Made by a program: the position numbers and the translations under genes
Assembly: GCF_963678635.1 (NCBI RefSeq)
Contig: NC_087071.1
Span: 25,675,821-25,739,820 of the forward strand
DNA length: 64,000 nucleotides
Direction: 5' to 3'
Source: Symsagittifera roscoffensis
Taxonomy: Eukaryota > Xenacoelomorpha > Acoela > Convolutidae
Notes under the pieces: model-generated
Told to the model about the DNA's origin: nothing
Databases searched by the model: none
The model's input: only the letters and a program-made list of their open reading frames with translations
Shown here: positions 8,524-19,206 of the stretch, piece after piece
Layout of the letters: each line of letters begins with the position of its first letter
How positions within the stretch are numbered: the first letter of the stretch is position 1

Positions 8524-8931
8524 ATGGATTCATATTACCACAACCAAGCAAACCTACCACATTTCTCGGGGCATTATAGACAACGAGGCAGTGGCTTCGG
8601 TGCATTAGCCTTGGGAATAGGAAGAGTCGCACTTCCACTGGCTCGAAAATTTGTAATACCCGCGGCTAAAAAAATCGGAAAAGAACTACTTCTTCAGGCA
8701 GCTCCAGAACTGATAGAAGTTGCAACAAAAAGAAAAAGTCCTAAGCAGGCACTCAAAAGCACCGTTAGAAAAACAATCAAAAAGCAAGTAGGAGGAGGAA
8801 GTAGATCTCGGAAAAGTCATCCGAAAAGAACGACGGCGTTTAAACGAAAAACGAGACGCGTCATTCCCAGAAAACGAACTGCACAGAGAAGTCGCTCCGA
8901 TTTCTTTACAAGGGTTAAAAATGATTTCTAA
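8524..8931 (+). CDS. Adenovirus pX/mu-like basic core protein
   Basis: 135-aa very basic protein. Gly-rich N-terminus (RQRGSGFGALALGIGR) is followed by an amphipathic helix (ALPLARKFVIPAAKKIGKEL) and an Arg/Lys-rich C-terminus, the layout of pX-like core or membrane-lytic proteins in adintovirus-like Polintons. A TTG-started extension to 8515 exists, but the ATG at 8524 is preferred. It overlaps the major capsid start by 11 nt. Likely binds the packaged DNA or acts during entry; the exact role is inferred. Confidence 0.75.
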   Translation: MDSYYHNQANLPHFSGHYRQRGSGFGALALGIGRVALPLARKFVIPAAKKIGKELLLQAAPELIEVATKRKSPKQALKSTVRKTIKKQVGGGSRSRKSHPKRTTAFKRKTRRVIPRKRTAQRSRSDFFTRVKNDF

Positions 8932-10237
8932 TTTAATCCCGAGTGAAGCAACTCACAGCTCCTTGGACTTATTTGAGAAACCGCCTTTACTTGTAACTTT
9001 TGAAAATGCATTCACCCAAAAAATTGGACCTTCCTACTCTCCTGATGGTCCTATGCTCGAGTTTGAAGTACTCGGCGACAGAAATAATTTCATCGATCTT
9101 CAACGTACTCGTTTGGAAATAGTTGCACGAATTGTTCGAAGCAATGGAAACGTGCTTCGAACGCATGCTACAGAGGCGGCAAACAGAGATACGCCGTATT
9201 TTGTTAACAATCCTTTATCTTCATTATTTTCTGAGTGTACACTGTCTCTGAATGGTGAAAAAATATCAACTACCAATGCTAATTTTGCCCATAAAAGCTT
9301 TATTGAGACCGAGTTTTCATACGGTAATGATGCCAAGAAAACATGGTTGGCTTGTCAAGGTTATTATTATGAAGAAAATCCATCAGCCATTGACGGTGCT
9401 GGAAGGAGAGCTGATGATGTTACGGAGCGTAAAGGTCTCGTTGCGGCCTCGAGCGAGCTGAAGCTATTTGGTAAAATTGCTTGCGACTTTTTGTCGTGTG
9501 ACAAGCATCTACTTAGCGGTGTGACAATAAGATTGTCTCTTAGACGTTCTCCTAATGATTTTGTTGTCATATCTGAAGATGCAGCTAAACACTACAAGGT
9601 CCAAATAATCGAAGCTAACCTCTATGTCAGAAAGATGACTGTGACTGACTATGTTCTCTCATCAATAGAAAAAACTTTGTTGAAGAACCCGGCAGTTTAC
9701 AATTACATCGAAGTAGTACCAAAAACGTTTCTCGCAACTGCAGGAGTACAAAGCTGGCGACAAGAGGATGTTTTTGCAAAAGAACTTGTTCGAAGAATGA
9801 TAGTAGCAATGAGCATAAACGAAGCATATTTGGGTACTAATAGAACAAACCCTTTTCATTACCAGAAATTTGGGTTGAATGAGATCATTGTGTACAGAAA
9901 CGGTCTACCCATTGCCGGAACTCCCATCTCAACATCAGACAATAAAAGAATTTATTACAATACGCTTGAGGCTCTTGATTTTGTTTTAAACACTAGTCAT
10001 GGAATCAGTCTCGCTAATTATGATAATCATTATATTATGGCTTTTGATCTCACGTCTACTCAGGAGGCTTCACACGATTTTATTCATCCTGAATTGACCA
10101 ATTGCACTATTTCGCTCGAACTCAAGTTTGACGCAGGTCTCGGTAATAACGTCGAGTTATTGTTTATGGGAGAGCGTGCATCAACAGTTTATGTGCGTTC
10201 AGATAGAAAAATTACCAAAAACACTCTTATGACCTAA
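8921..10237 (+). CDS. Major capsid protein (double jelly-roll)
   Basis: 438-aa beta-rich protein matching the Polinton major capsid family (often annotated as F54H12.2-like). Typical N-terminal block LPPLL-like (KPPLLVTFENAFTQKIGPSY), then PLSSLFSECTLSLNGEKIS and the ETEFSYG region; the second half has FLLN-type strands and YNYIEVVPKTFLA. It forms the hexons of the predicted icosahedral capsid. The ORF is complete and sits immediately upstream of the protease. Confidence 0.88.
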   Translation: MISNLIPSEATHSSLDLFEKPPLLVTFENAFTQKIGPSYSPDGPMLEFEVLGDRNNFIDLQRTRLEIVARIVRSNGNVLRTHATEAANRDTPYFVNNPLSSLFSECTLSLNGEKISTTNANFAHKSFIETEFSYGNDAKKTWLACQGYYYEENPSAIDGAGRRADDVTERKGLVAASSELKLFGKIACDFLSCDKHLLSGVTIRLSLRRSPNDFVVISEDAAKHYKVQIIEANLYVRKMTVTDYVLSSIEKTLLKNPAVYNYIEVVPKTFLATAGVQSWRQEDVFAKELVRRMIVAMSINEAYLGTNRTNPFHYQKFGLNEIIVYRNGLPIAGTPISTSDNKRIYYNTLEALDFVLNTSHGISLANYDNHYIMAFDLTSTQEASHDFIHPELTNCTISLELKFDAGLGNNVELLFMGERASTVYVRSDRKITKNTLMT

Positions 10238-10244
10238 GATAGAC

Positions 10245-10682
10245 ATGGATAATCTTCAACTAGTAGAAATTATTAACCGTTGTAAACATTTGAAACATCG
10301 CTTTAGAGGTGTTTTTCCGGCAGATTTGCCATGCTCTTCAGTACTGAAAAACGATAATACGTTCATGATTATGAATGCCTCACCATCGGATCAACCTGGA
10401 ACCCACTGGTTGCTTTTTGCTCAAGCTGGAGGACAGATATTCTTCGCAGATCCTCTAGGTAAACGATTATGTGATTATCCCCTCGTGTACAAGAATATGC
10501 GACGTACAATTCACGAGGGAAATCAGCTACTGTTGAAAAAACCAATACAATCAGCTGATTCAGTGTTATGCGGACTTTATTGTATTTATGTTGCTCATGT
10601 TATAATTACAAACAAATTTCCAATAGGTTTCAAACTTAATGATCATGATTTGATAAGATTTGCCAAACATATGTTATTCTAA
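10245..10682 (+). CDS. Adenain/Ulp1-type cysteine protease
   Basis: 145-aa maturation protease. The triad is visible: His in GTHWLLF, Asp in FFADPLGKR, and Cys in SVLCGLYCIYVAH, with the oxyanion-hole Gln seven residues before the Cys (same spacing as adenovirus protease). Shorter than adenain but normal for Polintons. Starts 7 nt after the major capsid stop, so it is probably co-expressed with the virion genes. Expected to cleave capsid precursors. Confidence 0.92.
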   Translation: MDNLQLVEIINRCKHLKHRFRGVFPADLPCSSVLKNDNTFMIMNASPSDQPGTHWLLFAQAGGQIFFADPLGKRLCDYPLVYKNMRRTIHEGNQLLLKKPIQSADSVLCGLYCIYVAHVIITNKFPIGFKLNDHDLIRFAKHMLF

Positions 10683-10791
10683 ATTAATTTATTGATGTTT
10701 TTGTAAAATTTATAAATTCGTTTTTTTTTTTTCAATTCATTCTTATTAACAACAAAGTTTTTTTTCTGCAAGTTTATGTGAACCGCGAAAA

Positions 10792-10896
10792 GTTTCATAT
10801 CAAGTCCTTCGAAATATTAAGGCATGGCCGTTTGGTTTAAGGGGCAATAGCTAACCCGGCGTTGCTCGTCGCTACGCTCCTCGGGAACGCCTCCCG
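10792..10896 (+). repeat. Internal inverted repeat, left arm
   Basis: About 105 bp nearly identical to the reverse complement of 14339-14443. Much more GC-rich than its surroundings, with an inner inverted repeat GGCGTT...AACGCC. Similarity fades outward over another 15-20 bp. Confidence 0.95.
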
Positions 10897-10947
10897 CTTG
10901 TGTAGTAACATTTTTTTTGATATACAAGAGCGAAAGAAAACCAATAT

Positions 10948-11574
10948 TTAAAACTTGAATTTCTTCTCCATGATAAATTTCACAAACAAAGTGTTTGAAT
11001 CAATTTCCATACAACCATACCCACTTAAAATTATGTCAATTATTTTAGAAAACTCAGCAGCGTTTTCACCATTCAAAATGTTAGTAAAGCGTTCAATTGT
11101 TACGTTAGTAATCAGGTCAGTTTGAGTTTGAACAGATTTAGTCTGCGAGCCGAAGCAAACTTGAGGCAATCGTCTGCGAACTGGAACACCACTAACATCT
11201 AAGTTGTTGATGGAGTTATAATTCACAGCTATTTTCAGTTTTTCCATCAGAGGGCCAGACAATTCATAGTTGGAGCAACCCAAAATTAAATATTTGAATG
11301 TAGAGAGAAGACAAGGAACAACGAAGGCTTTTGAAGTCATCTTGTTAAGTAAATCGGTAGACTCTTTCGTAAATTCGACCAGCACATGATAATGTTTTTC
11401 GTTGTCAATCGAATGGTTGCAAAAATCTAATTTATTCGAATGGGAGGATACTGCAAAATTTGCTTTTGAAGCGAAGCCTGAAAAGTTGGGTTCATGATTC
11501 AGGATGAAAAATTTGTAATTTTTACGGAACTGTTTGAAATAATCAGGGGATTGCTCATACATTGCTTCAACCAT
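10948..11574 (-). CDS. Accessory protein with possible HUH-type Rep motif, 208 aa
   Basis: Minus-strand gene in the cassette between the internal inverted repeats. Residues 22-29 (FFILNHEP) and 60-68 (KHYHVLVEF, containing H-Y-H) resemble motif 1 and the HUH motif 2 of rolling-circle Rep/relaxase nucleases. A tyrosine-bearing strand (TFKYLILGCSNY) follows about 40 residues later, where motif 3 might lie, but the usual Y-x-x-K is not clear. The C-terminal half is unrecognised and there is no helicase. It could be a diverged single-domain HUH protein or a chance match. Confidence 0.5.
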   Translation of the reverse strand: MVEAMYEQSPDYFKQFRKNYKFFILNHEPNFSGFASKANFAVSSHSNKLDFCNHSIDNEKHYHVLVEFTKESTDLLNKMTSKAFVVPCLLSTFKYLILGCSNYELSGPLMEKLKIAVNYNSINNLDVSGVPVRRRLPQVCFGSQTKSVQTQTDLITNVTIERFTNILNGENAAEFSKIIDIILSGYGCMEIDSNTLFVKFIMEKKFKF

Positions 11575-11611
11575 TGCTTTGAAGTTTCAATAGAATAACG
11601 AGTTAATAATG

Positions 11612-11971
11612 TTACACAACCCGACAGTTATCATCGTTTTCACTTTCGCATTCCTTTTCAGAGCATGAAGATTTTTTAGATTTGTTTCGCTTTTTTCTAA
11701 GTTTTTCAGCCACGTCGCAGGTTTTTGCTTTCGTCAACCTTTTAATTTTTGTGTAATTGTCCGCCAAGGACTCGAATTCACCAGTTGACAAAGTTATTCC
11801 TTGTCGATACTTGAAAGTTCCTTCTTCGTCTTTTTTGTACAATTTGATAGTTATGTAAGTACCGGTCTGTGCGAATGTTTTTGCACCGACTCTAACTAAA
11901 CCTTTATCATTCGAAGATATATCCCTAAAATCATCGAAATAGTCTACATCCGTGTCAAGAGAAGCGTACAT
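11612..11971 (-). CDS. PC4/Sub1-like ssDNA-binding protein, 119 aa
   Basis: Pattern RVGAKTF (about 27-33), YITIKLYKKDEEG (39-51), a basic linker, then QGITLSTGEFESL (57-69) follows the order of the PC4 domain: strand, IDIR-like strand, G-turn, G-I-x-L-s-x-x-x-w-x-x-L helix. The tail is Lys-rich then acidic (ECESENDDN), suggesting regulated DNA binding. Divergent from the usual DIREYY consensus. It ends 37 bp before the 10948 gene start, so both probably share one leftward transcript. Likely role: ssDNA binding in replication or transcription of the element. Confidence 0.6.
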   Translation of the reverse strand: MYASLDTDVDYFDDFRDISSNDKGLVRVGAKTFAQTGTYITIKLYKKDEEGTFKYRQGITLSTGEFESLADNYTKIKRLTKAKTCDVAEKLRKKRNKSKKSSCSEKECESENDDNCRVV

Positions 11972-12597
11972 TATAAATGAATAACAACCAACTGGTTTTT
12001 AGAGTGGAACGTTGAAGAATGACTGATCACAGTATACGAGACAGATCATGCGCTCTCAAAGTAAAAATTTAGGTGATAAAGTTTACGAGCGCCCTAAGCC
12101 ATATTGATAAGACTTAATCACCAAGGATATAATTTCTTTAACGATAAACCTCTTTTTATGTGGGTATTTAGTTACTTTTTCCCCAGGCTATACTCTAAAA
12201 GTCTTCTAGTGTTATTTATTGTGACGGTTATTTTAATGACTGTTATGAATCATGGTAATGAATTTCTAACAGCATAACAATGATTGTCTGGCAAACTATC
12301 ATGAAAACGTGATTTTGAGTGCTTTCGCCCGTAGCCACTATAATAAAGCTGTCACATAAATCTAAAAAATCGGGTTTTCACATTCATTCCTAACATGACC
12401 TCAGGCGTCATGCTTAAAAGAATGAATAAAATTTGATAGCCTTGCCTAAAAAGTTATTAGCTTTGACCTAATTGAACTATGCCACCCCTTTCCTGATCTC
12501 ATTCTCATTAATAAACTTTTCATACTTTTCATTCTCTCAATTTCATTTCGGTAGTTCAGTCATTTCATTTTAACAAAACTTTAAACCTCTTCAAGTC
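11972..12597. promoter_or_regulatory. Divergent intergenic region of accessory cassette
   Basis: About 625 bp without ORFs between leftward genes (10948-11971) and the rightward gene at 12598, so promoters for both directions are expected. A TATAATAAAG sequence lies at 12339-12348. No longer repeat was noticed. Confidence 0.45.
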
Positions 12598-13242
12598 ATG
12601 ACTAGTCCTTTACAAATAATCTCAGTGTCTGATCGAGAAAGAACAATTATCTACCAAACATACACGAGAGAGTCGATTGCAGTCATCCATCAACAGAAAG
12701 AGAGAGTCTCTCCGTCTACAGCAAGTCCGTTCAATGACTTGGCTCCCCGAAAAAACGACGAGAATCAAAACGAGGAATGGACTACAAAAAGTCATATCAT
12801 GCTACCGAACTACCTCCTTGATCACATCGATCTACTTAGACAGAATCGAAAACGAATGTACGAGAGTTGCACTATTCACGAGAGCTATCCGGCATTAGAA
12901 AAGACGGAGATAAACGACACAACCTCGCTCGAGCAGTCTCCAAGAAAAATTCTCTTCGCGTATGACTGCGAGTCAATGCCGTTGTATGAAAATCAGGAGG
13001 GATGTATTCGTGACTATGCAGAGCGCGAAGCGTACTGGGATATTCCGACAGCAATGTCTCCCGAGTCGTTTGTTAGGGGAGCAGTTTCAACTCCAGAACA
13101 ATCAACTTCCTATTCGGATGCTCGGGTTTCATCTAGTGCGGAGACAATTGATCTAGTCACCCCAGATCTCATTCAAGGCACTCCTCCAAATGCAGCTTGC
13201 TATGCGCCAAAAAAGAGAAAACTACAGTTTCGAGGTTTCTAA
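12598..13242 (+). CDS. Accessory protein with C-terminal NLS, 214 aa
   Basis: Low-complexity, Ser/Thr/Glu-rich and probably disordered protein. It ends with a classic basic nuclear localisation signal (APKKRKLQF). No enzymatic motif recognised. The only rightward gene in the inverted-repeat-bounded cassette, preceded by a 625-bp promoter region. A nuclear regulator or host-interaction protein is plausible; function unknown. Confidence 0.6.
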   Translation: MTSPLQIISVSDRERTIIYQTYTRESIAVIHQQKERVSPSTASPFNDLAPRKNDENQNEEWTTKSHIMLPNYLLDHIDLLRQNRKRMYESCTIHESYPALEKTEINDTTSLEQSPRKILFAYDCESMPLYENQEGCIRDYAEREAYWDIPTAMSPESFVRGAVSTPEQSTSYSDARVSSSAETIDLVTPDLIQGTPPNAACYAPKKRKLQFRGF

Positions 13243-13543
13243 TAACTTAAACAAAAAACTTTCCTTTGTTTCAAATATTATTCCAAGGTTTTATATTTTC
13301 ATTTTTGTTTGATTTGACTTCTAAGCTGTTTTAACATTACTGTGTGTATATTTTTTGTCTCAGTTTTTATTTTACTTAATAGATCAATTAAAGTTTGCCC
13401 CGTAAAGTTTTCAGCAAAATCTTAGAGAAAAACTAGAAAAAAAAAATCACAAATCGAGAATAATTTTACGCTAAAATTGTTGTTTGAGAAAGAATGAGAG
13501 AGAGAGAGATAAATACACTTGCTCAGTAGTGAACCCCATTTGA

Positions 13544-13731
13544 AATATCCTTTTCGGGATATCGCTTTCTTTTCAAAAGAAAGATAAATATGGAAGGGTC
13601 CAACATTTTCTTGTTGGTAGTCCAACCATATTTATTTGGCTTTTTTATCAAACACTCTCTGTCCTCTCTCTCATCATACTTTGTGCCCGGTGGGGTTAGC
13701 CAGGTCTTACGCAAAGTAACAGAGAGTGTTT
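13544..13731 (+). ncRNA. Cluster of consecutive hairpins (structured RNA or DNA element)
   Basis: Adjacent inverted repeats: ATATCC-N6-GGATAT near 13545-13562; CTTTCTTTTCAAAAGAAAG at 13565-13583; ATAAATATGG (13584-13593) with CCATATTTAT (13626-13635) enclosing CCAACA-N6-TGTTGG (13600-13617); AAACACTCTCTGT (13650-13662) with ACAGAGAGTGTTT (13719-13731), with an inner stem TACTTTG/CAAAGTA. Too many stems in a row for ordinary AT-rich DNA. Could be a structured RNA, an origin or a processing signal; strand and transcription unknown. Confidence 0.45.
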
Positions 13732-14338
13732 TAAGCCATAAATCTGCATTATATTACATTCATATACATGTTTTGGGTGTAAAACGGACAATTTTTTGGT
13801 AAAAATGTGAAAAAAAAAATTTGTTTTTTTTTTTCGAAAAATGAACATGACCCTTAACCCTGCACAGAAATTCATGGCAAATTGATTGAGGGTAGTTTCA
13901 ATGGATTTGGAGAGAAAAAAAATTTTTCCCAATTTTTTTTTTCAATATTTTCACAAAAATCAGATTTTCTCAAAAAATCACAACTTTTTAAGCGTCTACT
14001 CTCATTGATTGGGCTATAAATGTTTTTTTTTAATTCTACGCTTGTCCTAATTACGTATCAGATAGCTCCTAAAAATTTCAAACCACATTCACTTGAATAT
14101 AAAACGTGAACGAATAATTCAAGCTAAAAATGAAGGAAAAAAGAAGTTAAAAAATTATGTTTTTTAAATTTCGAACTTGACCAGTAGAACTGTGCTCGAG
14201 GTCCCACAAAACTTACTAGTTTTTTTGTTGATAGATTTAAAAGATACTTTTTTAAACATTACTTTTTCTTTTTTCACAACAAAAAGTTTGAGGTTTTCGT
14301 TTATTTTGAAAAAAAAAATTTCACTTGAAATTACAGAA

Positions 14339-14443
14339 CGGGAGGCGTTCCCGAGGAGCGTAGCGACGAGCAACGCCGGGTTAGCTATTGCCCCTTAAAC
14401 CAAACGGCCATGCCTTAATATTTCGAAGGACATGATATGAAAT
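14339..14443 (-). repeat. Internal inverted repeat, right arm
   Basis: Reverse complement of 10792-10896 with very few mismatches (for example one within the ATATCAAG/CATGATAT end). The two arms bound a 3.65-kb cassette. Confidence 0.95.
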
Positions 14444-16185
14444 GTTTCACGGGACACTGAATGACATGAAGGAAACTTTGATTCCGATATCTTTTACACA
14501 TTCAAATGACAATCTATGCTTATCATGCATCGGTAACTATCAAGGTGTCGAATTTGCAAAATTTTCATTTTTTAAGTTTACTATTTTATTTCAACTTAAT
14601 TAGTTAGTTGAGGGCTTTACTTTCTGAATACTTTTATCTCATGTTTCTACTTTTTATTATACCTATTTACGCAAACCAAGAACTGGGCTTGAAATCATTA
14701 GGAAATTACTGTTTCACGGTTAAAATTAGTCAGAAAAAGTTTTAGGCTCTATCTGAATCATTCTAAGCTTTAAATTTTGTAATTTAGTGCTGAAATGTTA
14801 ATTGAAAGTCTAAACCAGTCCCCTAAAAAAAGCCAAAACTTTATCGCTAACCCTTAAAATTAACAGCAAAAGTTTGAGGCTGTAAATGAATCAGTTTTTA
14901 GTATACAAAACCCCTGCACTTGAGCAGAGTGATGAGACATATAGAGCTTAAAGCTAGAATAAACCCTGTTTTTGGAAAGGAAAGTACTTATTACCGAGAC
15001 GGCGAAGTATAACTCTCGTTAATGGCTTCTACTTGCCCTTACCCGCAAAGTTTTTTTGGTGCTAGTCACTTCTCGCTTTTGCTTTTTCATAACCAGTTCT
15101 ACTTCTTGAAATTTTCCTGAATTACTTCAGTAACTTCGACAAACAATGCCGAACTCTACTTCTATCGCGACACCTGTTCCTTGCCACCAGTGCGGAAAAA
15201 TACTGAGCTCTAAAAGGAACTTGAGACGACATGAGCAAAAAGTTCACAAGATCCTTCCTCCCCCTCCTCCTCAAACTGTTTGCGATGAGTGTCTCGAGTC
15301 ATTCGAGAGTTTGTCGGAAGCCCGAGAGCACGTCGAGCTGGTACATGACATGACTTCGAATAGTCATTGTATCTATTGCCATACAATATTTCTAACCGCG
15401 GAAAGCTATGGACAACACTTGCTGAAGAAGCACGCATTGCCAGTTTGGGACGGCATTGAGACGACGTCTTCCGCTGCCCCAACGGAAAGCGCGTTCAGAG
15501 GCAAATTGCGTCGATACGATCTCAAAGTTGGTGAAAAAGAAATGGATTTGCTTCAAGTCATGATGCAAAACAAGGAGGAAATAGATGCTCTTATACTGGA
15601 AAGGGTCAAAGAGGGTCCGAACAAGGTGCAATTCCACGTGGAAGTGGGAATTATCAAAATTCCCACTGTGCAAGACGGGGACAGTGGAAACTTCGAAAGG
15701 ACCATGCTGTTTCTGAACACTAAGACATTGACAGTGTACTTCGAGGGAATAGCTGGGGTTCAATTCTTGGAACTGATTGAACATATGGTCAACCAAGTCA
15801 ATTCGTTCTCTTCTCATGGTAGCGGATGGATTATTGACAGAATTGAAAAATTGCAAATCAGTTTCGCGGCCTTCTCACCAATAAGAGCAGGATCCTACCT
15901 CGAGCTACCTGATGCACTCAGCGCAGCATCTACTCTGCTCACAAATATCAACACTAAAGATGATGACCGTTGCTTTCTCTACTGCTTTGTTGCCGCATAT
16001 CACAATGTGAATGAGCCGGCCCTCTACCCCACATCTAGACGGTGGCTGGAGAAAAACAAAGTCTCAACCTACAATCTCGACAAAGAAGGAATTGTGAAAA
16101 TCAATGGGGAATACGAAATGCCAATGGGTCTGATGGATATGGACAGATTTGAAAAGTTGAACAATTGTCAAATCAACGTCTTCCG

Positions 16186-16306
16186 GTAAGCAAATTCTAA
16201 TTGCCTTCTAAAAATTTTAAAATTCCTTCAATAATGTTCTTCACCTATTCAAACACCCTTTTTATTTCATTTCAAACCTAGGTATAAAAATTATTTTTCT
16301 GTTCAG
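16186..16306 (+). other. Spliceosomal intron 1 in PolB (121 bp)
   Basis: Donor GTAAGC follows exon 1 and acceptor TTCTGTTCAG precedes the next coding segment. The phase is kept across the junction, and all frames are closed inside the intron. Confidence 0.75.
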
Positions 16307-18877
16307 GTACAACGATGGCGAATTGTTGCCCATAAGAGTATCGAGCAGATTCACTACTAGCCTGATTGTGGACTTGTTGCTGCTGACAGATGGATCAAAA
16401 TATCACTATGTGTTGATAAGTGATCTCCAGAAACTGGTCGAGTACGTGCGGCACAAAGTGCACCGATTTCAATCTGAGATTTGTCGCAAATGTTTCCACA
16501 CATGCGCTTCATTCGAAACTCTGAGAAGACATCAAGAACTGTGCTACCAAGACGAAGATGTCGTCATAACAATGCCCAAGCCGGGAAAAGATGACCACAA
16601 GTTCAAAAACTTAACAGCTCGTTGGTACGTACCCAGAGTAATCTACTTTGATTTGGAGTCACTGCTCTTACCAGTATACGGACCGCAACCTGATCCGCGA
16701 AAGTCTAGCACGCAAACAATTGAAATCCATCAACCGTGCGGCTACGCGTTAGCAGTAATCGAATTTGGGAAAAAAGACCTGTTAAAGTTTGAGCTTAAAA
16801 GAGGACCGAATGTGATGGAAGAGCTAATTAGCTCCCTTGAATCGTTAGCGAGACAAATTTACGTAGAAAAAAGGAAATATTACACTTTCACTGGTATAAC
16901 AGACCAGGAACGGGAAGATGCTACAATTTGTTGGATATGCGAGAATGATTTTTCCGACAATGATCAAGTGTACTTGATCATTGCCATTACACCAACAAGT
17001 TTCTGGGTTGGGCACACAATGAGTGTAACGTTAATAGAAAAACAACAAATTACATTCCAGTGGTAGCTCATAATTTGTCAAATTATGATTTACACTTTAT
17101 AATCAAAGCGCTGGCAAAAAGCGATTCGGAAAACACTTTTTCCGTAATACCCGCATCTGAAGAAAAATATATATCCTTGACAATCTCAGTCTACATAAAA
17201 ACGTACACGGATAAAAACGGAAAAATCAAAAAACTCTACGAAAATCTGAGATTCATCGATTCGTATAGGTTCATGCTAGCATCGTTGGCAAAACTTGTCG
17301 ATAATTTGCCCAACGAAAAGTTTTTTCTGCTGGAGAACTATTTTGAAAAACTCGGCCACTCACGTGAAAAAGTCAGTCTGTTGAAACAGAAAGGGCATTA
17401 CCCCTACTCATACTTCAACTCATTCGAAAAATTCCGAGAAACTCGCCTTCCCCCACGAGCAATGTGGAAAAATAGTCTAACAGGAGGGGATGTGAGTGTT
17501 TCAAGAAGCGAGTACAATCATGCCCTTAAAGTTTTCACCGAACTGAAGTGTGGCTCACTTGGTGATTACCACGACTTGTACTTGACTACAGATGTGCTAT
17601 TGCTTGCTTCCGTTTTCGAAGCTTTTCGTGAAGTTTGCTATCAAACATACGGGCTGGATTGAGCCTGTTACTTCACGGCAAGTAACCTTTCCGGGGACGC
17701 CTTTCTAAAAGTTTGTAAGCCCGACCTGAAACTCTTAACGGACCGTGAACATCTAGACCTTGTGCAGCGAATGATACGAGGAGGCATGTCGTCGGTTTAC
17801 GCGCGCCGATTTTACAAAGCAAACAATAAACACCTCGACGATTTTTCGCCCTCAGAACCATCAAGCTACATCCTCAATATTGATGCAAACAATTTGTACG
17901 GGGGGATAATGAAACACTGCCCTTTGCCCTTAAACGATTTTTCAATAGTTGAAAAAAGTCTGGCAGACATACTGCTCACCAGCGAAACCTCAGAGTGGGG
18001 TTATATAGTTGAAGTCAATTTAACCATACCCGAAGAGCTTCACGACTTCTTTGCTGATTACCCCCTTGCCCCCTCTCGTGAAGTAGTGGACATCGGTGCA
18101 ATGAGCAACGAGCAAGTCGACATGTTGGGAAAATTGGGAATCACCACACTGCCAAAAGTGCCAAAGCTTCTACAGACCTTGCATCCTAAAGAAGGTTATG
18201 TTTTGCACTACCTTACCTTAAAATTGTACCATGAGCTGGGAATGAAAATAACTCACCTCGGAAAAGTTCTTCAGTTCCGCCAAAGTCACTGGATGGCACC
18301 CTTTGTCGACCTCAACACCCGCCTACGAAAAGCCGCGGTAAATAAATTCCAGGAGAACTTCTACAAGCTAATTGTTAATTCAGCTTTCGGTAAGACAATG
18401 GAGTCTAAGTTAGGAAGAAAGAAGCTGGAGATTGTAAGGAATGAGAGAGAACTTTTACAAAAAACAGCTCTGAGCACAATGAAAAGCTTTCAAATCATTG
18501 ACGATCAATTAGCCACAATTAGCTTTTCAGTAACAAAAATATTGTGGGATAAACCTATGATAGTTGGTGCGACCATCCTAGACCTCGCCAAGTGTTTCAT
18601 GTTTCAGTTTCATTATCAAAAAATGAAACCAAATCTAAACTTGGAACTCCTTTACTCCGACACGGATAGTTTTTTTACGCTATAAAAACTGATGACGTTT
18701 ACCGAGACTTGGAGAAAATAAAAGCTGATTTCGACTTTTCAAATTACGATAAGGACCATTTCTTGTTCGATGATACCAACAAGAAAGTTGTGCTGAAGTT
18801 CAAAGACGAGACTGGTGGGAAGCCGATCAGAGAATTCATCGCCCTAAAACCGAAACTATATTCGGTCGTCCTTAATG

Positions 18878-19206
18878 GTAAATAAAATTTAAGTCACCCT
18901 TCCACCCCCCCTTCCTACCTTTTACAGAACAAAAATACCACCACCAACCTACCTACACCCCTTAATTTGTTGCATTGAACTATGGGCATTTAGCTGATTT
19001 AGGCAACATTATACAATGTTGCCTAAACGTTGATTTATCTGACAACATATTCCCTCTTTTTTCCACTTTTTTAATCATAATTTGGAGTCTTCTGCTCTTT
19101 TTTGGTAAAATGAATCAAATTTTGTTCGGTATAAATTGAGTGGCTGAAGTGAAATGAAGCTATCCCCTACGTTGTAGAAAAGAATAATAATTTTGCTTCT
19201 GTTTAG
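18878..19206 (+). other. Spliceosomal intron 2 in PolB (329 bp)
   Basis: Donor GTAAAT at 18878 and acceptor TTCTGTTTAG ending 19206 separate two segments of the PolB C-terminal region in compatible phase. Contents are pyrimidine-rich and non-coding. Confidence 0.65.

Larger units (their letters stand above)
13243..15145. other. Non-coding half of accessory cassette and PolB upstream region
   Basis: About 1.9 kb without a convincing gene. It contains the hairpin cluster (13544-13731), A/T homopolymer-rich sequence, the right arm of the internal inverted repeat (14339-14443) and the presumed PolB promoter. Small ORFs here are in low-complexity DNA. Confidence 0.6.
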
